DNA of 64,000 nt from NCBI RefSeq assembly GCF_028550435.1, contig NZ_JAQQKV010000001.1, forward strand, positions 868,001-932,000, given 5' to 3'. The notes beneath the pieces were generated by a model. It was not told where the DNA came from and ran no database searches. It saw only the letters and a program-made list of their open reading frames with translations. Made by a program: the position numbers and the translations under genes. Shown here in pieces: positions 1 to 7,999 of this stretch (the stretch's first letter is position 1; every line of letters starts with the position of its first letter). Source of the stretch: Asticcacaulis machinosus (lineage in GTDB: Bacteria > Pseudomonadota > Alphaproteobacteria > Caulobacterales > Caulobacteraceae).

Positions 1-85
1 TCGCCGCCAAAGGGTTGACCGGTGCCAGAAACTCATAAAGCCGGATCAAATCCTGCTGCGCGGCCTCAGTCCATTCGATAGTCAT
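1..85 (-). CDS. ParE/RelE-like toxin, N-terminal fragment (cut by window edge)
   Basis: Only the first 28 codons are inside the window. The peptide begins MTIEWTEAAQQDLIRLYEF, the usual opening of ParE/RelE-fold toxins (beta strand, then a helix with aromatic and acidic residues). It starts 10 bp after the stop of a ribbon-helix-helix-like gene on the same strand, the normal antitoxin-then-toxin order, so it is probably translated from the same mRNA. ParE-type toxins poison gyrase and RelE-type toxins cut mRNA at the ribosome; this fragment cannot tell them apart. The catalytic C-terminal part lies outside the window. Confidence 0.7.
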   Translation of the reverse strand, partial: MTIEWTEAAQQDLIRLYEFLAPVNPLAA

Positions 86-95
86 GATGCAGGGA

Positions 96-332
96 TTATT
101 CGGGCAAGCCGTCTACCCACGCCTTAATATCGGCATGGCTGACCACACGGCCTTCGTCAACGTCCGTCAAAGCTTCCAGCACCATAGCGTGGCGGCGGGC
201 CTCAAGTTCCACATAAGAGGCCAAGGCCCGTTTAACGATCCATCCCTTGGGACGATCGAGTCTGGCACTGATGTCATCAAGCTGATCCGCCAACTCAACT
301 GGAATATGGGCGGTGACAACACGCGTGTTCAT
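96..332 (-). CDS. ParD/CopG-type ribbon-helix-helix antitoxin
   Basis: A 78-residue protein starting MNTRVVTAHIPVELADQLD, with a short N-terminal strand and then two helices, the pattern of ribbon-helix-helix DNA-binding antitoxins. The C-terminal half is acidic and probably wraps the toxin. An upstream in-frame start exists, but the ATG at 332 has GGAG six bases ahead and starts exactly at the RHH strand, so it is preferred. The toxin gene follows 10 bp downstream. A perfect inverted repeat 36 bp upstream (368-386) is a plausible autorepression site. The RHH fold is recognised from sequence pattern only. Confidence 0.72.
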   Translation of the reverse strand: MNTRVVTAHIPVELADQLDDISARLDRPKGWIVKRALASYVELEARRHAMVLEALTDVDEGRVVSHADIKAWVDGLPE

Positions 333-367
333 GATCAACTCCGCTGAATTTATGAGACACCCTACCA

Positions 368-386
368 TTTAATCAGTTTGATTAAA
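368..386. promoter_or_regulatory. Palindromic operator candidate for the RHH antitoxin
   Basis: A perfect 7-bp inverted repeat, TTTAATC-AGTTT-GATTAAA, lies 36 bp upstream of the antitoxin start. An extra GATTA half-site follows at about 389-393. RHH antitoxins usually bind such short AT-rich repeats as tandem dimers and repress their own operon. That this is the operator is inferred from position. Confidence 0.45.
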
Positions 387-476
387 ATCGATTAGATACG
401 CATTTATCCGCTTTAAGGGTTCACCCTGTCACAAATTTGGTCTTTAATTACCTCAAGCTGACCACAGAGGTGTTGG

Positions 477-1388
477 ATGACATTTGATTTCAAAGCAATC
501 GAAGCGTTTGTAGACCAGTATTCGGCCCATGCCGAACGCCAGATTGCCCACCTGAGCCGTAATGCCGACACCATTATCGAAAAGACGATCATCATCGTCA
601 TAATACTGGCGGTCACCCTCATTATCTCAGGCTGGCTGTCGGGCATGGTGCGCAAGATGGCGCGCCGGCTGTCGCACAACCCTGCCGACCGCACCCTGCC
701 GGAGTTTTTCTCTCAGGTCGTCAACTGGCTGATCATGCTGATTGGTCTGGTAGCCGTTCTGTCCCAGCTTGGGGTACAGACGACCTCGATCATCGCGGTT
801 TTGGGTGCGGCGTCACTGGCGATCGGCCTGGCATTACAAGGCACACTCAGCAATGTCGCTTCAGGCATAATGCTACTGGTCATTAAACCCTATGTTATCG
901 GCGATGTGGTGCGCATCAATGACCTATCCGGCACCGTGTACCGGCTGGGTCTGTTCACCACTGAAATCGTCGATGCCAATAATCTGCGTATCAATATCCC
1001 GAACTCCAAGATATTCTCGGATCAGATCACCAACTTCACCCATAATGGCACGCGCCGGATCGAAATGATGATCGGGGTCGGGTACGATACCGACCTTGAT
1101 CATGCGCTCAAGGTTTTAAAAACCATCGCCGAGAACCACCCGAAAACCCTTGAGGCTCCGGTGAGCTGGACCGGCGTGCGCGGCTTTGCCGATTCATCCG
1201 TGACCTTGAGCCTCCAGACCTGGGTGCAGGCCGGAGATCACTTCCAGACCGAGACCGATCTTTATCTGGCGATCAAAAAAGGCTTTGATGCGGAAGGGAT
1301 CGTCTTCCCCTACCCGCATCAGGTGCAGGTTGATTATGAGCGCGGCCACCCTAAAGCCGCGCTCCTGGAACCTGTTCCAACGGAATAG
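477..1388 (+). CDS. MscS-family small-conductance mechanosensitive channel
   Basis: A 303-residue inner-membrane channel that releases solutes when membrane tension rises after osmotic downshock. Hydrophobic helices lie near residues 36-58, 80-98 and 104-137. The third contains the Gly/Ala-rich pore-lining motif GAASLAIGLALQG (about 110-122), the hallmark of MscS. The beta-rich domain follows (IGDVVRINDLSGTVYRLGLF) and then the alpha/beta cytoplasmic cage. Length is close to E. coli MscS (286 aa). AGAGG six bases before the ATG supports the start. It is convergent with the barrel gene, with one base between the stops. Confidence 0.93.
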   Translation: MTFDFKAIEAFVDQYSAHAERQIAHLSRNADTIIEKTIIIVIILAVTLIISGWLSGMVRKMARRLSHNPADRTLPEFFSQVVNWLIMLIGLVAVLSQLGVQTTSIIAVLGAASLAIGLALQGTLSNVASGIMLLVIKPYVIGDVVRINDLSGTVYRLGLFTTEIVDANNLRINIPNSKIFSDQITNFTHNGTRRIEMMIGVGYDTDLDHALKVLKTIAENHPKTLEAPVSWTGVRGFADSSVTLSLQTWVQAGDHFQTETDLYLAIKKGFDAEGIVFPYPHQVQVDYERGHPKAALLEPVPTE

Positions 1389-1389
1389 A

Positions 1390-2040
1390 TTAGAATTTCA
1401 TACGCAAACCGACGTTGAGCGCCGGGTAGACTTTAAAATCATCCAGTTCGTCTTCTAACCGGCTTTGCTCCTTGGCCAGTTCAGACATGAAGGTGGGATC
1501 CGACGCCAGCGATCCGTTGGATGCCAGCGATACCTTGGCTGCCCCTTGCATAAAGGCTCCGGCCTCAAGGTTCAACTCAACTGGGCCTATGCCCTGACGC
1601 ACACCGAGTCCCAGATAAGGCACGCCTTTGCTGAATTTGGTATTTTGAGTGATCGTGCCAATTTGCGAAGGCGTAAACGTCGTATCACCGATTTCTGTAT
1701 TACCGGTCGGCGTACCTCTCAGATCCAGCTTATTGTCATTGGCATAGTAGCCGCCGGTAACATAAAAGCCGGGAAACACCTTCAAATCGACCTGCGCGCC
1801 GACAGAGCCCAGCTTGAGGTCGCCCTCATATTTAACGCCGTCAAGCGTATCATCATAGCTGTAGTCAAACTTATTGATGATGCCGCGCACCGTGATCAGC
1901 GGATTGACCTCAACCCCCACCTCGGCGCCAAGACCCAGTGTGGACACCCGCGCCCCCACATAATCCAGTTCAACAGCCTGTGCGGCTATGGGTGCGACCG
2001 ACATAACGGCCACAGTCGTTGCCAAAATTTTCAGGTTCAT
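1390..2040 (-). CDS. Outer-membrane beta-barrel protein of unknown role
   Basis: A 216-residue protein with a clear signal peptide (MNLKILATTVAVMSVAPIAAQA, cleavage near residue 22) followed by alternating hydrophobic and polar strands. It ends in the aromatic C-terminus LRMKF, the signal read by the BAM complex. It could be an OmpW-like or other small barrel, but no motif decides this. A loop near residues 175-200 is acidic and Lys/Glu-rich. The ATG at 2040 is chosen over one 33 bp upstream because it begins the signal peptide. Substrate and function are unknown. Confidence 0.7.
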   Translation of the reverse strand: MNLKILATTVAVMSVAPIAAQAVELDYVGARVSTLGLGAEVGVEVNPLITVRGIINKFDYSYDDTLDGVKYEGDLKLGSVGAQVDLKVFPGFYVTGGYYANDNKLDLRGTPTGNTEIGDTTFTPSQIGTITQNTKFSKGVPYLGLGVRQGIGPVELNLEAGAFMQGAAKVSLASNGSLASDPTFMSELAKEQSRLEDELDDFKVYPALNVGLRMKF

Positions 2041-2164
2041 CTCATATCCCCATGGAGCGATCACGCCTGTCATGGGCGCGCACTTATAAGCGATAGGCTT
2101 GAAACCTTAAAAAGAGTTTGCGGGTATCTGTGCTACGTCACAATTTGCCACAGATGTAGTAAAC

Positions 2165-3121
2165 TTAGCTCAGACCGATCTTGCCAATGGCATAGAACCG
2201 CTCGGCGCGCTGGGCCACCAGTTCATCGGCATTGAGGAAGCTCATGGCCTTAAGCTCTTCTTCCAGCACGTTACCGACCGTGCGGATCATCAGTTCCGGG
2301 TCGGAATGGGCGCCACCGGCGGGTTCTTCGATGATGCGGTCAACAATTCCGAATTTCAGCAGATCGGGTGCTGTGATCTTCATGCGGTCGGCGGCATCCT
2401 TAGCGCGTGCGCCGTCTTTCCACAGGATCGAAGCCGCCCCTTCGGGCGAAATCACCGAATAGATAGAGTGTTCAAGGATCAGCACGCGGTTGGCTGCCGC
2501 AATGGCAATGGCCCCGCCGGAGCCGCCCTCGCCGGTCACGGTCGTGATCATCGGCACTTTCAGGGTCAAACCGCGTTCGGTCGAGCGGGCAATGGCCTCA
2601 GCCTGACCGCGTTCTTCGGCGCCAATGCCGGGATAGGCGCCGGCCGTATCAACAAAGGTCAGAACCGGCAAACCAAACTGTTCGGCCATATCCATCAGAC
2701 GCACGGCCTTACGGTAGCCTTCGGGGCGGGCCATGCCGAAATTGTGTTTGAGGCGCGTGGTGGTGTCGTGGCCCTTTTCGTGGCCCATAACGACGACGCT
2801 TTGGCCACGGAACCGGCCCAGACCACCGATGATCGCCTGATCATCGCCGAATTTACGATCACCGCGCAATTCGACGAAATCTTCGATGAGACCGTCAATA
2901 TAGTCGACAAAATGCGGACGCTCAGGGTGGCGGGCTACTTGCGTCTTTTGCCAGGGCTCAAGCTTTGAATAGGCTTCCTTGCGCATCACATGGGCGCGGC
3001 TTCTCAGGGCATCCAGTTCAGGCCCCATGTCCGTACCGCCGCTTTCGGACAGGTTGGACAGTTCTTCGATCTTGGCTTCGAGATCAGCAATCGGACGCTC
3101 GAATTCGAGATAATGACGCAT
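2165..3121 (-). CDS. accA: Acetyl-CoA carboxylase carboxyltransferase subunit alpha
   Basis: A 318-residue AccA, one half of the carboxyltransferase that moves CO2 from biotin-BCCP to acetyl-CoA to make malonyl-CoA for fatty acid synthesis. It opens MRHYLEFERPIADLEAKIEE, as alphaproteobacterial AccA proteins do. The crotonase-type core includes GHEKGHDTTTRLKHNFGM and TVTGEGGSGGAIAI, the oxyanion-forming region. An in-frame codon 15 bp upstream is less likely as start. The gene stands alone: the barrel gene lies downstream and a palindromic repeat element separates it from xerD. Confidence 0.96.
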   Translation of the reverse strand: MRHYLEFERPIADLEAKIEELSNLSESGGTDMGPELDALRSRAHVMRKEAYSKLEPWQKTQVARHPERPHFVDYIDGLIEDFVELRGDRKFGDDQAIIGGLGRFRGQSVVVMGHEKGHDTTTRLKHNFGMARPEGYRKAVRLMDMAEQFGLPVLTFVDTAGAYPGIGAEERGQAEAIARSTERGLTLKVPMITTVTGEGGSGGAIAIAAANRVLILEHSIYSVISPEGAASILWKDGARAKDAADRMKITAPDLLKFGIVDRIIEEPAGGAHSDPELMIRTVGNVLEEELKAMSFLNADELVAQRAERFYAIGKIGLS

Positions 3122-3295
3122 CAGGGAATCCCACAACCACCGGCAAGCGCATCCCCAAAAGTGTGCGCGGTTTTGGGATCAGATGCGCGTAAAGATAAGA
3201 TGGTTGCGGAATCGACCCGCAACCCATGAGCAAATTATAAAGTCTGGCCTTATACAGCAAGCAATCATTCGGGAAAGCCGAAAAATGAGAGAGAT

Positions 3296-3420
3296 CTCCT
3301 CCCTACGTAGTGGGGAGGTGGCGGCAAGCGTAGCGAGGCCGACGGAGGGATAGCTTGTTTTGCGACAAAAATACCCCTCCGCCTCGCAAACTCGGCACCT
3401 CCCCACTACGTAGGGAGGAG
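3296..3420. repeat. 125-bp foldback (MITE/REP-like) element
   Basis: The ends are perfect 25-bp inverted repeats: 3296-3320 begins CTCCTCCCTACGTAG and 3396-3420 is its exact reverse complement. Inner parts also pair imperfectly (GCGAGG and CGGAGGG against CCCTCCG and CCTCGC), so the whole unit can fold into one long hairpin. It fills most of the 303-bp gap between accA and xerD, beginning 174 bp upstream of accA and ending 4 bp beyond the xerD stop. No transposase or coding potential is visible. It could also end xerD transcription. Confidence 0.8.
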
Positions 3421-3424
3421 AAGC

Positions 3425-4324
3425 TTACCGTTTCCCAGATAGCGGATGATGGGTTTCCACCACCTCCCTAAGTCTCTCACCGGCCACATGAGTATAGATC
3501 TGGGTCGTGGAAATGTCCGAATGGCCCAGCAGGGTCTGCACCACCCGTAAATCTGCCCCGCCCTCCAGCAGATGGGTGGCAAAGGCATGGCGCAGAACGT
3601 GCGGCGATACACGCGCCGGGTCAATGCCCGCTCCCACCGCCGCTTCATCCAGCAACTGCCCGACCCGGCGGCGCGTCAGATAGCCATCGCCCCCGCGTGA
3701 CGCAAACAGAAACCCATTCCCTTTGTCTCCTTTGGCCACAAACAGCTCACGCACTTCCAGATAGTCCTTGATCGCCGCCCGCGCCGACGGATTAAGCGGC
3801 ACCAGCCGCTCCACCCCGCCCTTACCCTTAATGATCAGATAGGCCGGGTCTTTCATGACCGCATCGAGCGGCAGGGACACGATCTCAGACACCCGCATAC
3901 CCGACGCATAGGCGATTTCGATCAGGCATTTCAGGCGAATCGCATGGTGCGGGCCTTTCAGTTCGGCCGCCGAAATCAGCGCCTCAACCTCCTCGCGGCT
4001 GATGATTTTAGGCAAAACCTGCGCTTTTTTCGCCGCCGGAATTTTGCGGCTGGGGTCGACCTGAATGAAACTTTCACCGACACAGAAGCGGTAAAACTGC
4101 CGGATGGCCGAGCGTTTTCGCTGTAGCGTGGCCCCCGTCAGGCCCAGCGCATCCAGATGCTCGAAAAACCGTGCCAGATCGCCCTCGTTTAAGGCCAGCA
4201 AGTCATTCTTCGCAAAGGCTTCGAGATCGCCTAAATCCTGCCCGTAGGCCTCCAGCGTGCGCTTAGACGCATTGCGTTCCACCGCCATCATTTGCAAAAA
4301 CTGCTTAACCGGATCACGCTTCAT
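3425..4324 (-). CDS. xerD: Site-specific tyrosine recombinase XerD
   Basis: A 299-residue recombinase that, with XerC, resolves chromosome dimers at dif. The N-terminal SAM-like core-binding domain covers about residues 1-95 and the catalytic domain the rest. Catalytic residues are visible: Arg144 in SGMRVSE, Lys near 167 in IIKGKGG, H242-x-x-R245 in HVLRHAFATH, His268 in LLGHSDISTTQ, and nucleophile Tyr277 in IYTHV. It is divergent from aroK-aroB. XerD rather than XerC is a judgement from overall sequence and location. The ATG at 4324 is preferred over a codon 15 bp upstream. Confidence 0.9.
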   Translation of the reverse strand: MKRDPVKQFLQMMAVERNASKRTLEAYGQDLGDLEAFAKNDLLALNEGDLARFFEHLDALGLTGATLQRKRSAIRQFYRFCVGESFIQVDPSRKIPAAKKAQVLPKIISREEVEALISAAELKGPHHAIRLKCLIEIAYASGMRVSEIVSLPLDAVMKDPAYLIIKGKGGVERLVPLNPSARAAIKDYLEVRELFVAKGDKGNGFLFASRGGDGYLTRRRVGQLLDEAAVGAGIDPARVSPHVLRHAFATHLLEGGADLRVVQTLLGHSDISTTQIYTHVAGERLREVVETHHPLSGKR

Positions 4325-4434
4325 CTCACTCTCCCACATCCCATTGCGGGTGGTTCAGCATAAACACTGGAAAACATCACTAAATATAATGTAAACCCTA
4401 TTATTATGAGCTGTTTTTTTCACCTGTGCCGCCC

Positions 4435-5001
4435 ATGACCGGGCCGTCCGATACTACTGAATATGTCAGGCCGCGCTTTGACCTGCCCAGACCTCTGGTT
4501 CTGGTCGGCCTGATGGGGGTTGGCAAAACCACCGTCGGCCGGCGTCTGGCCGATCATTTTGGCCTGCCCTTCCGCGATGCCGATGAGGAGATTGAGAAGG
4601 CCGCCGGTCAGAGTATTGCCGATATTTTCGCCACCTTGGGTGAACCAGCCTTTCGTGACGGCGAGCACCGCGTTATCGCCCGCCTGGTCGACGAAGGCCC
4701 GCAAGTTCTCGCCACCGGCGGCGGCGCGTTCATGCACCCGCAAACGCGCGACCTGCTCAAGCAAAAGGCGATTGTCGTCTGGCTCAAGACCGATCTTAAG
4801 GTGCTGGCCCGCCGCGTCGCCAACAAACCCCATCGCCCGTTGCTGAAAGACCGCGACCCGATGGAGGTGCTGCGTGAACATGAGAAAAACCGCTATCCCC
4901 ATTATGCCGAGGCCCATCTGACGATTGATACCGGTGATCAGTCTCATGCGAGAAGTGTTGATCTGGTGCTCGAAGCGCTCAAAACCCATCTGGATATCTG
5001 A
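4435..5001 (+). CDS. aroK: Shikimate kinase
   Basis: A 188-residue kinase that phosphorylates shikimate at O-3 in the pathway to chorismate and aromatic amino acids. The Walker A motif GLMGVGKTT lies at about residues 25-33. The shikimate-binding DADEEIE (near 50) and the glycine-rich ATGGGAF follow, and the lid arginines lie in NKPHRPLL. No clear Shine-Dalgarno sequence precedes either the GTG at 4426 or the ATG at 4435; the ATG is chosen. It is followed 5 bp later by aroB, a standard alphaproteobacterial pair. Confidence 0.95.
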   Translation: MTGPSDTTEYVRPRFDLPRPLVLVGLMGVGKTTVGRRLADHFGLPFRDADEEIEKAAGQSIADIFATLGEPAFRDGEHRVIARLVDEGPQVLATGGGAFMHPQTRDLLKQKAIVVWLKTDLKVLARRVANKPHRPLLKDRDPMEVLREHEKNRYPHYAEAHLTIDTGDQSHARSVDLVLEALKTHLDI

Positions 5002-5006
5002 AGACT

Positions 5007-6131
5007 ATGACCACCATCCCTGTCGCTGGCGGCGATTTCAAACCCTATGACGTGCTGGTCGATACCGGGCTGGTCAGCGATGTGGCGAGCCACGTCTCCC
5101 CATATCTGAAAAACCGGCGCGTCCTGATTGTGTGCGACGCCAATGTCGATGCGCTCCATGCCGATGGCGTTGTGGCGCAATTTGAGGCAGCCGGTTTCAA
5201 GACCTTTAAGACCGTCGTCCCTGCCGGTGAGCAAACCAAGTCCTGGGAAGGGCTTGAGACCGTCACCGATGCCTTTGTTGACGCAGGTCTTGACCGCAAG
5301 GATGTGGTGATTGCCCTGGGTGGCGGCGTGATCGGCGACCTGACCGGTTTTGCGGCCAGCATCTATATGCGCGGCATCGATTTCATCCAGATACCCACCA
5401 CGGTTCTGGCTCAGGTCGATTCCAGCGTCGGCGGCAAGACGGCTATCGACCATCCGCGCGGCAAGAACCTGATCGGCGCGTTCCATCAGCCGCGCAAGGT
5501 TTTGTGTGATCTGGATGTGCTGTCGACCCTGCCGCTGCGTGAGATCAAATGCGGCTATGCCGAAATCATCAAATACGGCCTGCTGGGGGACAAGACGTTT
5601 TTTGAGTGGTTGGAAGTCAATGATCACAAGGTTTTGGCGCTCGATATCGACGCCATTCGCGATGCGGTCGCCCGCTCGGTCGAGATGAAGGCTGAAATCG
5701 TCGCCGCCGATGAGCGCGAAGGCGGCCAGCGTGCCCTGCTCAACCTCGGCCACACCTTCGGCCATGCGCTTGAGGCCGAGGTCGGTTTTGGCGACACCCT
5801 GCTGCACGGTGAAGCGGTGGCGATCGGCATGGCGATGGCGTTCCGTTATTCCGCCCGCGCCGGTCTGTGCCCAAAAGCCGATGCCGACCGCGCTGTGGCC
5901 GCCATCGCGCAATCGGGCCTGCCGACCACGATGGCCGAAATCCGCAATGAGCCCTTTGATGGGATGCGCCTGATCGAGCATATGGGCCACGACAAGAAGG
6001 CCGAAGGCGGCAAACTGGTGTTCGTGCTGGCCCGCGCCATCGGTGACGCCTTCGTGGCCAAGGACGTGCCCGCCGCCGATATCTATGACTTCCTGCTGTC
6101 TGAGGGTGCCGTTAGCCGCATAGAGGCCTGA
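5007..6131 (+). CDS. aroB: 3-dehydroquinate synthase
   Basis: A 374-residue AroB, which converts DAHP to 3-dehydroquinate using NAD+ and a divalent metal in the cytoplasm. NAD-binding [11 protein letters not shown] and the substrate region [18 protein letters not shown] are present. The metal ligands are in the GHTFGHALE and [13 protein letters not shown] segments. The length fits the family. It lies between aroK (5 bp upstream) and the CBS protein gene (2 bp downstream), so the three are probably one operon. Confidence 0.97.
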   Translation: MTTIPVAGGDFKPYDVLVDTGLVSDVASHVSPYLKNRRVLIVCDANVDALHADGVVAQFEAAGFKTFKTVVPAGEQTKSWEGLETVTDAFVDAGLDRKDVVIALGGGVIGDLTGFAASIYMRGIDFIQIPTTVLAQVDSSVGGKTAIDHPRGKNLIGAFHQPRKVLCDLDVLSTLPLREIKCGYAEIIKYGLLGDKTFFEWLEVNDHKVLALDIDAIRDAVARSVEMKAEIVAADEREGGQRALLNLGHTFGHALEAEVGFGDTLLHGEAVAIGMAMAFRYSARAGLCPKADADRAVAAIAQSGLPTTMAEIRNEPFDGMRLIEHMGHDKKAEGGKLVFVLARAIGDAFVAKDVPAADIYDFLLSEGAVSRIEA

Positions 6132-6133
6132 TT

Positions 6134-7411
6134 ATGCTTACCACCCTGCTCGTTCTGGCGCCGATTTTAGTCGGTCTGTTGTTTGTCTCCGCACTGTTTT
6201 CGGCGGGGGAAACCTCGATGACGGCGGCCTCACGCGGGCGGATGCACCAGCTTGAACGCGACGGCGATAAGGCGGCCAAGCGCGTCAACCGCCTGCTGAC
6301 CGATCAGGAAAAGATGATCGGGGCCATATTATTAGGCAACAATCTGATCAATATCGGGGCCTCGGCGCTGACGACCTCGGTGTTGGCCGCCATGTTCCCC
6401 GGCGCTATGGGCATTGCCATCTCGACCGGTGTCATGACCGTGCTTATTCTGGTATTCGGAGAAGTCCTGCCCAAGACTTTGGCCATCACCAAGCCCGATG
6501 ACGTAGCGCGCGGTATGTCGCGGATGGTGTTGTGGGCCGTCTATATCTTCGGCCCTATCGTGCAGGGGGTGCAGTGGTTCGTGCGTAAGACCCTGAAACT
6601 GTTTGGCGTCAACATGTCGATGGAAACCGATGTACTGGCCGCCCATCAGGAAATTCGTGGTGCCATTGAATATCATCACGACGAAGGCTCAGTCGAAAAG
6701 CGCGACCGCAACATGTTCCGCGGGGTGCTTGACCTGTCTGAGTTGGATGTCAGCCAGATCATGGTCCACCGCAAGCAGATATTCATGATTGACGCCGACT
6801 TGGGTATCGAGCGCATCATCGATGAGGCCCTCAAAATCGGCCACACCCGTATTCCGCTTTATCGCGACAATCAGGAAAATATCGTCGGCGTCCTCCATGC
6901 CCGCGACCTGTTTGCCGCCATCACCAAGGCCAGAGGCGATATCTTAAGCCTCGATATCGACGCCATCACCCGTGAGCCGTGGTTCATCCCCGACACCACC
7001 AATCTCAAGAGCCAGTTGAACGCATTCCTGAAGCAAAAACAGCACTTTGCGCTGGTGGTCGATGAATACGGCGCATTGCAGGGCATGGTGACCTTAGAGG
7101 ATATCTTAGAGGAAATCGTCGGCGATATCGAAGACGAACACGACACCGCCCAGACCGGTATCCGTAAGCAGGCCGACGGTTCTCTGATCGTTGACGGTGA
7201 TGTGCCGATCCGCGACCTGAACCGTTTTATGGACTGGGATTTGCCCGATGATGACGCCGTGACCATCGCGGGCCTTGTCATCTATGAGGCCCGCACTATT
7301 CCTCAGCCAGGTCAGGCCTTCATCTTTTTTGACCGCAAATTCCAGATTCTGCGCCGCCAGCGCAACCAGATCACAGCGCTAAAAATCACCCCGATCGTGA
7401 TCGAAGACTAA
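6134..7411 (+). CDS. CNNM/CorC-HlyC family transporter with CBS domains
   Basis: A 425-residue inner-membrane protein. An N-terminal DUF21/CNNM region (about 1-190) has several hydrophobic helices and the family motif FSAGETSMTAASRGR. A CBS pair follows (about 205-325, including SQIMVHRKQIFMID and VDEYGALQGMVTLEDILEE), then a C-terminal CorC_HlyC domain (about 345-425). Relatives act in Mg2+/Co2+ efflux; the haemolysin name is historical. It follows aroB by 2 bp and is very likely co-transcribed with it. The stop codon touches the palindrome at 7411-7457. Confidence 0.9.
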   Translation: MLTTLLVLAPILVGLLFVSALFSAGETSMTAASRGRMHQLERDGDKAAKRVNRLLTDQEKMIGAILLGNNLINIGASALTTSVLAAMFPGAMGIAISTGVMTVLILVFGEVLPKTLAITKPDDVARGMSRMVLWAVYIFGPIVQGVQWFVRKTLKLFGVNMSMETDVLAAHQEIRGAIEYHHDEGSVEKRDRNMFRGVLDLSELDVSQIMVHRKQIFMIDADLGIERIIDEALKIGHTRIPLYRDNQENIVGVLHARDLFAAITKARGDILSLDIDAITREPWFIPDTTNLKSQLNAFLKQKQHFALVVDEYGALQGMVTLEDILEEIVGDIEDEHDTAQTGIRKQADGSLIVDGDVPIRDLNRFMDWDLPDDDAVTIAGLVIYEARTIPQPGQAFIFFDRKFQILRRQRNQITALKITPIVIED

Positions 7412-7457
7412 TCTTTATACCTCCCTGAGCGCTCTACGTTCGGGGAGGTATAAAGAT
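7411..7457. terminator. Shared terminator between convergent genes
   Basis: A perfect 15-bp inverted repeat (ATCTTTATACCTCCC at 7411-7425, its complement at 7443-7457) with a 17-nt spacer sits between two convergent genes. There is no long T tract, so it may be Rho-assisted or a degenerate repeat related to the one at 3296-3420, which shares CCTCCC/GGGAGG arms around ACGT. Confidence 0.6.
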
Positions 7458-7473
7458 AGCTTACCCGCGACAT

Positions 7474-7995
7474 TCAGCGGAACGGCGTAGCGTTTTCCGC
7501 GCGGTACTGGCGCAGCCGGTATATGTCATCCCGAACATAGGCTTCCCAATCAGGAATATTTGCCCACCCATAGTTTGCGTTAAAGTAGCCTTTGGTCGTC
7601 TCAGCATAAGCCGCAATAGTATCATAGCTGAATAACAGGTGATCGTGGTCACCATTGTCAGGATAGTCCCGTAATTCCCATGTCGCCGCCTCATCCATAA
7701 CGGCGTCCATAAATTCCGGCATCCACCACCCTTGATAATAGTACGTCTCACCGGCTAAAGGGTATTTTTGATCATGAAGATCAAAGCGTTCAAAGGTTAC
7801 ATTTCGGCCACTGCGGGCGACGAGACGATGCAACTCAGCGACAGATGCGCGGTTGCTGTCACTCACATATAAGTTGCCGGGGGCCAGCGGCGCCGGAAAC
7901 GGGTCCGCCAAATCGTCCCAATTCATCTCACACTTGATGAGAATGCTCTCTGTCGTGGATTGAACATCCAGAATCTTTATCTTGTGACCCGCCAT
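7474..7995 (-). CDS. Hypothetical protein, small acidic and aromatic-rich
   Basis: A 173-residue protein that I do not recognise. It begins MAGHKIKILDVQSTTESILI, has no signal peptide or membrane helix, and is rich in Trp, Tyr and Asp (for example YYYQGWWMPEFMDAVMDEA). Such composition is common in polymorphic-toxin immunity proteins and in intracellular DUFs, but no specific link can be made. The start lies 4 bp after the stop of the upstream HtrA-like gene on the same strand, so the two may be co-transcribed. Confidence 0.6.
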   Translation of the reverse strand: MAGHKIKILDVQSTTESILIKCEMNWDDLADPFPAPLAPGNLYVSDSNRASVAELHRLVARSGRNVTFERFDLHDQKYPLAGETYYYQGWWMPEFMDAVMDEAATWELRDYPDNGDHDHLLFSYDTIAAYAETTKGYFNANYGWANIPDWEAYVRDDIYRLRQYRAENATPFR

Positions 7996-7999
7996 GCCC

